A DNA stretch of 48,488 nt. Origin: Scytonema sp. RU_4_4 (GTDB taxonomy: Bacteria > Cyanobacteriota > Cyanobacteriia > Cyanobacteriales > Nostocaceae). Location of the stretch: NCBI GenBank assembly GCA_012031965.1, contig JAAUSC010000028.1, forward strand, positions 1 through 48,488. The letters run 5' to 3'. Position numbers and translations under genes: made by a program. Below the pieces are notes generated by a model. That model was not told where the DNA came from. It saw nothing but the letters and a program-made list of their open reading frames with translations, and searched no databases. Of the stretch, positions 16,314 through 24,328 are shown one piece after another (position 1 is the stretch's first letter; each line of letters begins with the position of its first letter).

Positions 16314-17051
16314 TCATAATGAGGGAAGTTGCGTGAGACGAGCATCTACCAAAAGTGTCATAATAGCCTTTTGAACCTCCATATTTCTAATGCTAAATAC
16401 CGTATTCTCATATTTCAAATATGGTAAGTTGACTAGCTCTTTTATCTTCTGTACTAAGGCAACAACGACTTCAAGTGAAATGCCTTCTCCCTGAGTGCAA
16501 TTAAAATTTTCTAGCATTATGGGTTTGTATTCGGTACGTGGACAAACTAGTGCTGTAAAACTTAATGGACGAGTATTCGCCTTTTCTGTTAAGAGAACTT
16601 TTCCCGTAAGTGTCATCTTGCCATTATCCAATAGGTTAATTTGTATTTCCTGTGGTTGTAAACCGACAATCTCACCATCTACATTCAATTCAAAGTTTTG
16701 CATCTTGCTGCGAACAAAGTCTGAAGTTAAAGCACGGTTAATATCTGCTTCTGTAAGTACAATACGAGCAGTCGTATTGACTGGTTGATTCAGTTCAAGC
16801 TGACCAAAAAGAACACTTAATGGATTAATGGCAACGTTATCTATTTGCAATTTTATTTCCTGTACTCGGATGTCTTGCTTTACCAATCCTTGACCTTCAA
16901 CAGAAACTCCATCTGCCTGTCCTTGAAATATTTTCAAAAGGTCAGTTTGTACATCTACGTCTACTTTTTCTACTTTGTCTAGCTGTTTAGAAAGTTGCCT
17001 TTCGGCTTCTTGTGAAAGCATTTGCTCTTCTATCCGTTGTTCTTCTGACAT
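16314..17051 (-). CDS. DUF2993 (LmeA-like) protein
   Basis: A 245-residue protein of the DUF2993 family, common in cyanobacteria and actinobacteria. The mycobacterial member LmeA binds phospholipids and acts in lipoglycan assembly; the cyanobacterial role is unknown. The N-terminus is a charged coiled-coil-like stretch (MSEEQRIEEQMLSQEAERQL) without a classical signal peptide. The body has repeated beta-strand patterns such as GQADGVSVEGQGLVKQDIRV and TEADINRALTSDFV. It lies 305 bp from crtO with the nested repeat in between, and no functional link is evident. Confidence 0.75.
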   Translation of the reverse strand: MSEEQRIEEQMLSQEAERQLSKQLDKVEKVDVDVQTDLLKIFQGQADGVSVEGQGLVKQDIRVQEIKLQIDNVAINPLSVLFGQLELNQPVNTTARIVLTEADINRALTSDFVRSKMQNFELNVDGEIVGLQPQEIQINLLDNGKMTLTGKVLLTEKANTRPLSFTALVCPRTEYKPIMLENFNCTQGEGISLEVVVALVQKIKELVNLPYLKYENTVFSIRNMEVQKAIMTLLVDARLTQLPSL

Positions 17052-17405
17052 GAGTTCATTGTCTTCTGGTGTCGGGGTTACTGCTTAATTTAGACGCTGG
17101 ATACAAAAGAGCGTATCTGTAAAACGGTAGAAGCAACTGAAAGAAATTGGATAAAAGCAGGGCGATCGCCCGTATATCACCCAACCAAGCTCCGCTTTGA
17201 GGAAGCCTATTCACAGAAGAACAGGCTTGGCAAACAGGAAGCGCTACGCGATTGCCCAAAGGGCAGACACCAGAGGCGTATCGCACAGCACTCTTCAATA
17301 ATTTGATCTCATTATCTTTGCATTACTAAATAGTAATAAACTGTCATAACCTGAAGGTTGTAAAATTTTTGTTAAATTGAACGAGCATCTTACAAGGTAC
17401 TTAGC
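17052..17405. other. Intergenic region with a repeat and divergent promoters
   Basis: Between divergent DUF2993 and phosphoketolase genes. It contains a HIP1 octamer (about 17162) and a GC-rich palindromic repeat (about 17235-17285, with AGCGCTACGCG and GGCGTATCGC units). AT-rich sequence before 17406 probably holds the promoter. No gene is supported. Confidence 0.45.
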
Positions 17406-19628
17406 ATGACAGCAATCACCCCAAAGGAAACTTCAGCGGCTCCTAATTTTTGTGAAGGTATTCAGTACTTTGGTGAAGCAATTCCAGGTTTTGAAACATA
17501 TGGTAGAACACCTGTCATAGAGTTAGGCGGGGGCGTTAACCCTATAGATCCAGCAGCCGCTTTCCAAACCTTACTTGCTGCAGACGCTTTGCGCTACTTG
17601 ACACTGCAAATAACCGGAAGTAAAGCCTCTGGACATCCCGGCGGTTTTGCCTCTCAAGCAGAAGCTTATGCAGCACTTGTCATGCTCGGTTACAAAAATA
17701 TTATCACTGAAGTGGGACACCACGCCCCTGGATTTTACAGTGCCATGTTCTTGGATCGCTCGCTAGAAGACATGGGAATTTACACAGTGCAACAATTGCG
17801 CGATCGCTTCCGGGAAAAGCACGGTCTGTTGGGACACCTTTCTGGCTACATTCCTGGTATTCTTGCACCTGCAGGTCCTTTAGGACAAGGGCAACACTTC
17901 GCAATGTCAGCCGCATTGCTGCACAAAAACAAGCTTTTCCCCTTCACCGTTGGCGATGGTGGGTTGGGTGAACCGTATATCATCAGTTCAATAGCACACT
18001 TCCACACCGCTTTTCCAAGTGTCACTAATTTCTTACCAGTACTGGTGTGGAATGGGTACAGCCAGGAACACCACAGCATGGTTTCCCTCAAAACCAATGA
18101 ACAGATGATGGCATACTGGCGCGGTAATGGTTTTGAAGAAGTTGTGTTAGTCGATGCCAAAGACTTTGATGATGTAAACCAACAGGGGAATTACGTTGAT
18201 AGTACCGCCTTTTCCTTTGAGCAGCGGCTAGCCTTTACCAAAGCTGTACTCGTAAGTGTAGATAAAGCAGCGCGTTCCGCACTGAGTGGCAAACTAACCG
18301 TGTTTATCATAAAACAACTTAAAGGTGCAGGAGTCCACGCACGAGGTGCCAAGTCTCACAACCTCTATCCTAAAGATACCTTGGATGCTCCTCATATTGT
18401 CAGTGCGCTGAAAGAACGTGCCTTACCTCCAGAAGTTTGGCAACTCGTGCGGACAAACTGTGAACGCGCAGGCGGTGGTCCAGCAGCGAAGACAGTTGTG
18501 ACAGAATTTGAATATGAATTGCCAGAATTAGGCGAATTGCCTTTGGAAGAATATCCTGTCGGTGGCGATGCAAAAGTTTCCACCACAGCGATGGGAAGAT
18601 TGGTGGCAAAAGTTGGACAGATAGATAAAAATTTCTTCGTAACGAACGCCGACGGTAACGAAGCATCAGGTATTGCCAATATCAACCAAGCACTCAAGAT
18701 TATCCACCCTACGACAGATGACTTATATAACCAAGCACCCAATGGACAAGTGTACGAACCTTTGAGTGAAGATGCTTGTGCGGGGTTAGCTGCTGGTTTA
18801 TCGTTGATGGGTGCTAGGACTTTGTGGTGTTCCTACGAATCTTTTGCCATTAACGGTTTACCCATTTGGCAAACAGTCACGCAAGCAATGGCAGAATTGC
18901 GGCGTCCCACTCCCTCAACTATTACATTATTCACTGCAGGTGCATTAGAGCAAGGGCGCAACGGTTGGACTCATCAACGTCCGGAAATTGAAGCTTATTT
19001 TGCTGCGTTAATGCGCAATGGTAATGTATTCCCATTGTTTCCCTCTGATGCTAACAGTATTCAAGTCTGTTATGACTGGGCGTTAACGACTAAGAATAAG
19101 GGAATTGTCATGACTGCGAGTAAGTCACCATTGCCAATTCGCACCACTTTTGAACAAACGAGTCAAGCTTTACGCGATGGTGCAGTCGTGTTACACCCCC
19201 CTCAATCCCCCCTTCAGGGGGGTTCCAAAACAGTTGTCTTTGCCGTTATTGGGGATATGACATTAATACCCGTGTTTGAAGCTGCTGCTGTCTTAGAAAA
19301 AGAAGGTATTGGTGCAAGAATTGTTTCTGTGATCAACCCCCGTCGTTTATATCGTCCCCACGATACTGCTTGGGATACGTGTTCTGAACCTGATGGCGGT
19401 TTTGTGGATGATGAGAAATTTGCCGAACTCTTTGATGGCGATGCATTGATTGGTGTGACTGGTGGTGCTGCGGCGATGCTAGAACCGATCATGCTGCGGA
19501 GTACCAGCAAGCGGGACACTTTCGCGTGGAAGCGTGGGGAAACAACAGCGAGTGCTGGTGAGTTGATGGCGTTTAATGGTTTGACTGCACAGGCGTTGGC
19601 GAAGCGGGGGATGGAGTTAGCGGGTTAA
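17406..19628 (+). CDS. Phosphoketolase-family thiamine-diphosphate enzyme with a repeat-encoded insertion
   Basis: A 740-residue protein of the transketolase/phosphoketolase superfamily. Visible landmarks are GSKASGHPGGFASQAEAYAA, GHHAPGFYSAMFLDRS and the ThDP-binding region VGDGGLGEPYI. HARGAKSHNLYPKDTL and a C-terminal half with LWCSYESFAIN, GWTHQRPEIEAYF and VFPLFPSDANS follow. Phosphoketolases split xylulose 5-phosphate or fructose 6-phosphate with phosphate to acetyl phosphate plus an aldose phosphate. This is the shorter, divergent cyanobacterial subgroup (canonical XFP about 790-800), so substrate is not certain. Residues about 598-609 (HPPQSPLQGGSK) come from an in-frame palindromic repeat (19195-19224). 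The start ATG 17406 follows AAGG at 17394-17397. Confidence 0.8.
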   Translation: MTAITPKETSAAPNFCEGIQYFGEAIPGFETYGRTPVIELGGGVNPIDPAAAFQTLLAADALRYLTLQITGSKASGHPGGFASQAEAYAALVMLGYKNIITEVGHHAPGFYSAMFLDRSLEDMGIYTVQQLRDRFREKHGLLGHLSGYIPGILAPAGPLGQGQHFAMSAALLHKNKLFPFTVGDGGLGEPYIISSIAHFHTAFPSVTNFLPVLVWNGYSQEHHSMVSLKTNEQMMAYWRGNGFEEVVLVDAKDFDDVNQQGNYVDSTAFSFEQRLAFTKAVLVSVDKAARSALSGKLTVFIIKQLKGAGVHARGAKSHNLYPKDTLDAPHIVSALKERALPPEVWQLVRTNCERAGGGPAAKTVVTEFEYELPELGELPLEEYPVGGDAKVSTTAMGRLVAKVGQIDKNFFVTNADGNEASGIANINQALKIIHPTTDDLYNQAPNGQVYEPLSEDACAGLAAGLSLMGARTLWCSYESFAINGLPIWQTVTQAMAELRRPTPSTITLFTAGALEQGRNGWTHQRPEIEAYFAALMRNGNVFPLFPSDANSIQVCYDWALTTKNKGIVMTASKSPLPIRTTFEQTSQALRDGAVVLHPPQSPLQGGSKTVVFAVIGDMTLIPVFEAAAVLEKEGIGARIVSVINPRRLYRPHDTAWDTCSEPDGGFVDDEKFAELFDGDALIGVTGGAAAMLEPIMLRSTSKRDTFAWKRGETTASAGELMAFNGLTAQALAKRGMELAG
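19195..19224. repeat. C6/G6 palindromic repeat within the phosphoketolase gene
   Basis: CCCCCC (19207-19212), TTCA, GGGGGG (19217-19222), preceded by another C-run (19195-19201). It matches the C-rich/G-rich dispersed palindromes of filamentous cyanobacteria. It is a multiple of three in length and keeps the frame. Confidence 0.6.
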
Positions 19629-19720
19629 GCTGGGGTTCTGTCAGTTAAAATTTTGATTTTTGAGCCGCAGATGTACGCAGATAAACGAGGCTGTTGCTTA
19701 GCGTTTTATGCGTATGTTTG

Positions 19721-19759
19721 CGGTTTTGATTAGCGGTTTTGATTAACGGTTTTCATTAT
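19721..19759. repeat. Three tandem 13-mers
   Basis: CGGTTTTGATTAG, CGGTTTTGATTAA and CGGTTTTCATTAT in direct succession, shortly after a GCAGATGTACGCAGATAAACG repeat (19667-19687). Both lie in the 634-bp gap 19629-20262, which otherwise holds only a possible transposase relic. Confidence 0.6.
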
Positions 19760-19925
19760 TAAAAATCTACGTATTGCATTAACTGTTAAATAAGCATATA
19801 CTTTACAAGGAGAAAAACATTGATTCTCACCTCTGTATCCATTAACTAAACTGTATTAAGCAATCAGTATCCAGTTCCTTTCTACTGCGGTTTTTACGAC
19901 AATGACGGCGCAACTTCCCAAGTTT

Positions 19926-20093
19926 ATGGAAGGGTGCATTGCAGTTATTGTTATTAAGTCATTACCGCATTATTGTGATGTAGTTTTTGAGTACATCCAA
20001 CAAAACTACGGCGTTGTCTTCTGGTTAAAGCGACGCTACGAAAACTTGTGAAAAACTGTGGGATTGAACTGGAAGAAGAAGTTAACGCCATAA
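19926..20093 (+). pseudogene. Possible IS630-type transposase N-terminal relic
   Basis: One frame reads YIQQNYGVVFWLKRRYENL, a stop, then KTVGLNWKKK. This resembles the winged-helix start of IS630-family transposases (YI-x2-YGV and LSWKK-type motifs). It is very short, contains a stop, and has no identified inverted ends, so it would be a dead fragment. Confidence 0.35.
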
Positions 20094-20262
20094 GTTCACT
20101 CTGATAATTTTCTATCTTGTCCGTCTCCAATTTCTCAATTGAAATCTGAATTCTTCGGTGTATTCCGATTTGAACATCTATCACGAAAGTGTGTTCGATT
20201 GTGAAAGCTATCGCATTCTGCCATCTGATGAATCCAAGTTAATCAGAAGAAGGAGTTTGAAG

Positions 20263-21153
20263 ATGTTAACAGATAATCTCCACATGATTGAAAGAGATAA
20301 GTTTGGAGTAGATTTAGATGATAAAGAAGTTCTTGAAGCTTCCAAAATAGATATCAATCAGGTAACACTAAAAATCAGTAAAGTTGCAGATATTTCCGAG
20401 TCAGAGAGACAGAGGCTATTTGAAATATTCAACAAATTTAAATTTGTCATATTGGAATGTGATCCATTGCCGTATATTCAAGATAATTTATTAGCTTTAA
20501 AGAAATATTTTGGCTCGATAAAGAGACATCAACGCTCTGATAAAAATGGTATGACTTCGATTGAAAATGCAGGCGAAGCTACTACTATTTATTTGGCTAA
20601 CACTAATCAAACGCATCCAATACATACAGATGGTGCATTTGAAATAATTCCTCCTAAAATTGTTGCTATGCAATGTGAAAAAGCCTCTAATAATGGGGGA
20701 TTATCTCAAATCGTTTACGCTGAATCTGTTTATAAATATTTAATGGAAAATCATCTCGAAGAATTGCAAAGATTACTTACTTATCCATTGACTATAACAA
20801 GAGGTGATCTAACAGCTACACGATCTGTTTTTATAGAAAAAGAAGGTAGAATCTCAATGACTTTCAGAGCAGATTCAGTGATTTCGGTTACAATTCCACC
20901 TCAACTAGAAAAAGCTTATGCTATTATCAAAAATTATGTTAATCTTTTCAGAAATCAATTAATTTTTAAACTAAAAGTACATCAAATTATATTGTTTGAT
21001 AATACAAGCATACTGCACGGAAGAACATCTTTTCCAGAAAATGAAGATCGCAAGCTCAATAGATTATGGTTTGATGGAAATTCAGAATATGCTCATCATC
21101 TACAACTTGGCTTTATACCTAAGTTCAAATTGCTAAGTAATGGACAAAATTAA
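20263..21153 (+). CDS. TauD/TfdA-family Fe(II)/2-oxoglutarate dioxygenase
   Basis: A 296-residue protein. ATG 20263 was chosen because AAGAAGGAG (20247-20255) precedes it; the frame is open back to 20158. The 2-His-1-carboxylate iron site is visible: His121 and Asp123 in IHTDGAF and the distal His252 in LHGRTSF. An Arg for the 2-oxoglutarate carboxylate follows in KLNRLWFDG. The family hydroxylates substrates such as taurine, other sulfonates or natural-product intermediates, with decarboxylation of 2-oxoglutarate. The substrate cannot be read from sequence. A TauE-like anion exporter follows in the same direction, which hints at sulfonate or sulfite handling. The gene is more AT-rich than its neighbours. 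Confidence 0.78.
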   Translation: MLTDNLHMIERDKFGVDLDDKEVLEASKIDINQVTLKISKVADISESERQRLFEIFNKFKFVILECDPLPYIQDNLLALKKYFGSIKRHQRSDKNGMTSIENAGEATTIYLANTNQTHPIHTDGAFEIIPPKIVAMQCEKASNNGGLSQIVYAESVYKYLMENHLEELQRLLTYPLTITRGDLTATRSVFIEKEGRISMTFRADSVISVTIPPQLEKAYAIIKNYVNLFRNQLIFKLKVHQIILFDNTSILHGRTSFPENEDRKLNRLWFDGNSEYAHHLQLGFIPKFKLLSNGQN

Positions 21154-21168
21154 AGATAGTTAAAGGCT

Positions 21169-21199
21169 TGTAGTAGCGTTGAGTATTAAAGCGCTACTA
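21169..21199. repeat. GTAGTAGCG inverted repeat between tauD-like and tauE-like genes
   Basis: GTAGTAGCG and CGCTACTAC flank 13 bases. It could act as a weak terminator after the dioxygenase gene. It falls on the TTG at 21179, which argues against that codon being the exporter's start. Confidence 0.5.
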
Positions 21200-21280
21200 C
21201 TAACTATGGTTTGTGAATGTCCACATACTGAAATTTTAAGAAGAGCTATTAGCAAATATCCCAGATTAGTCGGGTGCATT

Positions 21281-22063
21281 ATGTTTACTGCCGATAGTTA
21301 TTTCATCATATTCATTCTTTCAGTCATTTCCTTTCTTCTGAGCTATTTTGGTGCTTCGGTGGGTCTTGTTTTTGGTCAAATTCGACTTCCTTTGCTTGTC
21401 TATGCCTTACAATCAACGACTAATGCAATAGGTATTGCAACAGGTACTAATCTAGTGACTTCTTCCATGGGATCATTGGCTGCGACTTATTATCACTTTA
21501 AGGAGGGACGTGTCAATCTTCGGTTGTTTTGTGCGATTGGTATCCCTTCAGCAATTGGTGCGTTTATAAGTATGCTTGCCCTTGCTCGTGTGCAAGCAGA
21601 TTGGATAAAAATTCCTATAGGAATTATACTTATAATCTCAAGTTTTCAAATAGCCAATGCCAAAAAAGCTGTTAAAGGCGAAAATCAGCGTTCATCTCGC
21701 CAAGAATTATTACTTGAGATAGCGATTGGAACTGCTCTGGGCTTACTATCGGGTACTGTGGGTATGGGGCTTGGTACCATAAGATTGCCTGCAATGATTC
21801 GAGTTTTAGGTATCGAGCCAAAGGAGGCAATAGGAACACATGTGGCTATTAACTTCATTACTGCAGGTATTGGCGGAGCAGCCAGTATTTTGACTTTGGG
21901 AGTTCACTTACCACTTCTTTTATCACTCGTGCCAGCTACACTGCTGGGTGCTTCTATTGGAGCACGCTCTGTTAAAAAGTTCAATTCCTCGAAACTCCGC
22001 AAGCTAGTTGCTTGGGCTCTAGGCGGTATAGGAGCGTTCATGATTGTTGAAAGTCTGCACTAA
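21281..22063 (+). CDS. TauE/SafE-family sulfite/organosulfonate exporter-like membrane protein
   Basis: A 260-residue protein from ATG 21281; alternative in-frame starts are ATG 21206 and TTG 21179. There are about eight hydrophobic segments in two halves. The repeated family motif appears as SYFGASVGLVFGQIRLPLLV near the N-terminus and GLLSGTVGMGLGTIRLPAMI in the middle. The second half also has EAIGTHVAINFITAGIGG, matching AIGIATGTNLVTSSMGS in the first. TauE/SafE proteins are proposed exporters of sulfite or sulfoacetate during sulfonate degradation. ATG 21281 lies just before the first membrane span and gives the usual family length. It sits downstream of the TauD-like gene, with a hairpin between. 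Confidence 0.8.
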   Translation: MFTADSYFIIFILSVISFLLSYFGASVGLVFGQIRLPLLVYALQSTTNAIGIATGTNLVTSSMGSLAATYYHFKEGRVNLRLFCAIGIPSAIGAFISMLALARVQADWIKIPIGIILIISSFQIANAKKAVKGENQRSSRQELLLEIAIGTALGLLSGTVGMGLGTIRLPAMIRVLGIEPKEAIGTHVAINFITAGIGGAASILTLGVHLPLLLSLVPATLLGASIGARSVKKFNSSKLRKLVAWALGGIGAFMIVESLH

Positions 22064-22077
22064 TTTATGAACCGAGG

Positions 22078-22099
22078 AAAAAGTAGCACTGCTACTTTC
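22078..22099. terminator. Hairpin between convergent tauE-like and porin genes
   Basis: AAAGTAGC (22080-22087) pairs with GCTACTTT (22091-22098) around ACT. Placed between convergent stops, it is a plausible bidirectional terminator. Confidence 0.55.
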
Positions 22100-22144
22100 A
22101 CCTCTTGCACATTACACCTGTGACACTCCTAGCTGTGAGCACTT

Positions 22145-23878
22145 TTAGAAAGTGAAGGTAGTACGGAGTGTACCCACGTAGATGGTGTCATTGTTGTTGT
22201 TATGTTCTGGATTGAAGATGACCAATACACCAGGAGTGATAATAATATTACCGTTAACTCGCAGGCGATAGAATGCCTCTAAGTGATAGGAAGTGTCAGG
22301 GTCTTCAATAACATCACTGTCAGTCACTTTAGGTGGTTGACCAAAGACAACACCAAGGACATTGCCTTTTGAGCCAAAGTCTCGCAGAGCTATAGAACCA
22401 GCCCAGTAGAAAATATCTGCATCAGCACCCTTGAATGGTCCGGCTTCGGCTTCTGCAGTTGTGTAACCCACCCAACCTGAAATACCAAATTTCGAGCTAG
22501 GACGGAACAGTGCTTCAATGCCATAGTTGTTAGTAGTCGTTGCAAAGTTACCGAAAGGACGATTGGCATTAAAACTACCTGTGGAGCCAAGAAGATTGAC
22601 ACCACTTTCGCTATTTTGATAAGTGCGGACGTAGGTCAAACCTATGTTGAAGGCATCACTGGGGCGGAACGAAATCTGACCAAGGGCTGCGAAGGAGCCA
22701 TTAACAAGACCGCGACCCAATTCTGGGCTATTAGCTTGTGGCGCTAGAAAACCCACAGATGCATTGATGGGTGAGTTAGGACCAAAGGTGAGTGTTATAC
22801 CTGCTGAATTGTCAGCAGTCCGGTAAATAGGGCTGAATCGTCCGTAGCGGGAGATGGCCCCAGTACCACTGGATTGCAAAGTGGGGTTGAAGACGAAGAT
22901 GCTGTCGCTGAACTCAGTTTGAGCAGCAGCAATATTTACACGCAACGCATTGCTCAGGTTGAATTGATAGTACAGATCGTCAATTTCAACATCGTTGCTT
23001 TCGTCCCCGTCAAATCCTAAACGGGTCATGTTAGTACCAGTTTGACCTACATTAAATGGGGTGATATTCCTAGCTTCTAAACGGATTCGTAAACGATCAC
23101 TTCCAACGAAGCTAGCATCAAAGTTCAGACGTACCCGGTCAGCAAAGACTGTGTTACCTGCTGAGTCTCTACTTAAGTTTGCGAAGTTGCTAGTACCGTA
23201 AGCTCTGAGCAACGCTTGTGCTTGTGCATTGTTAAAACCAGTCAAAGCAGCTATTCGGTTTACAACTTCCGTCTGGCTTGCAAAGTTAACACCATTGAAG
23301 TCATCTCGATCAAACCCATAGGGAAATGCTCTGTCATCCCCAAAAACATCAGCCACGTTGAAGATGACTTCCCCTGTTAGCTTGGTAGTAGTAGAAAACT
23401 GATTTGCTTCCAACTCAGCTGTGCGGGCTTCCAGAACATCTACGCGACCGCGCAGGGTAGCGAGTTCCGCAGAGAATTCTTCTTGCAAGCGCTGCAAGGT
23501 AGCCAGGTCTTCTTTTCTGACTAAGTCAGCGGTAGCTGTAGCAACGAGTTCGTTCACCCGATCTAAACAAGCATTCAAACCTGCTGCAAATTCATAACGG
23601 GTCAAAGCTCGGTTACCGCGATAGGTCCCATTGGGATAACCAGCAATACAACCATAACGTTCAACAAGAGATTGTAATGCTTGAAATGCCCAGTCTGTGG
23701 GCTGCACATCAGAAAATTGGGAAACGGATGTGACTTGACCGAGGTTCTGGGACTCTTGAGACAACTGAGTAACAGAAGTCACTTGTTGTTCACCAGCTAA
23801 GGCGTTGTTAGCAGTGAAAAATGTAGCAATGAAAACTACCGAACTAAACTGGAGAAATTTTCGAGATAGTTTTGTCAT
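22145..23878 (-). CDS. SLH-domain OprB-type outer-membrane porin (iron-uptake porin family)
   Basis: A 577-residue outer-membrane protein of the cyanobacterial SLH/OprB porin family. A signal peptide of about 28 residues (cleavage near NNALAGE) leads to an S-layer-homology domain at about 54-115 (FSDVQPTDWAFQALQSLVER, YGCIAGYPNGTYRGNRALTR), which binds peptidoglycan-linked polymer. A coiled coil follows (about 118-165, with LQRLQEEFSAELATLRGRVD). The rest is a beta-barrel with alternating strands ending in the C-terminal aromatic Phe (TLRTTFTF). Length and architecture are standard. These porins pass small solutes and some are implicated in iron uptake. A 109-bp gap precedes an upstream MITE. 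Confidence 0.9.
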   Translation of the reverse strand: MTKLSRKFLQFSSVVFIATFFTANNALAGEQQVTSVTQLSQESQNLGQVTSVSQFSDVQPTDWAFQALQSLVERYGCIAGYPNGTYRGNRALTRYEFAAGLNACLDRVNELVATATADLVRKEDLATLQRLQEEFSAELATLRGRVDVLEARTAELEANQFSTTTKLTGEVIFNVADVFGDDRAFPYGFDRDDFNGVNFASQTEVVNRIAALTGFNNAQAQALLRAYGTSNFANLSRDSAGNTVFADRVRLNFDASFVGSDRLRIRLEARNITPFNVGQTGTNMTRLGFDGDESNDVEIDDLYYQFNLSNALRVNIAAAQTEFSDSIFVFNPTLQSSGTGAISRYGRFSPIYRTADNSAGITLTFGPNSPINASVGFLAPQANSPELGRGLVNGSFAALGQISFRPSDAFNIGLTYVRTYQNSESGVNLLGSTGSFNANRPFGNFATTTNNYGIEALFRPSSKFGISGWVGYTTAEAEAGPFKGADADIFYWAGSIALRDFGSKGNVLGVVFGQPPKVTDSDVIEDPDTSYHLEAFYRLRVNGNIIITPGVLVIFNPEHNNNNDTIYVGTLRTTFTF

Positions 23879-23996
23879 AGTTGTTGTCTCACTTACACCT
23901 AACTAAATGTGGTTTTATGATTTTGGGCGTTGCATATTTAAGGTAAATTTGACGGAGCGTGGAAAAGCGGATTCTATCGTGCTATGAGAGAAGATC

Positions 23997-24097
23997 AGGA
24001 CTTACGCAAAGAAACCCGGTTTCTACCAAAAATCGTCTGTTTTGCAATCAAATACGAACGAAGAAACCGGGTTTCTAGCAGATGGTGCGTAAGTCCT
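23997..24097. repeat. 101-bp MITE-like element
   Basis: Perfect 12-bp terminal inverted repeats AGGACTTACGCA and TGCGTAAGTCCT. Subterminal inverted arms are built on GAAACCCGGTTTCT and AGAAACCGGGTTTCT. There is no ORF of note. The rest of the 23879-24328 gap shows no gene. Confidence 0.8.
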
Positions 24098-24328
24098 AAA
24101 GATGTATCCCTGATTATTTCCGAGACTGAGACGACTTACACCTTTCCAAATATCACGCTGTTAGCTCTCATAGCGTGTGCCATGCTTTCTACAAAGAAGC
24201 TACCTACGTGAAAACTCCATGCTCCACTCAGAATGACAAAATCTTGTTCTTACTGCGTAAGTCATAATTTCGTGGGCAAACTCTTTCTTTTTATCGAACT
24301 CGCGTGAAGTGAAGAAAAGTTTATCTTC

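Noticed and set aside
17056-17298. 80-codon minus-strand ORF upstream of the DUF2993 gene
   Set aside because: It spans a HIP1 site and a GC-rich palindromic repeat and has no ribosome-binding site or known domain.
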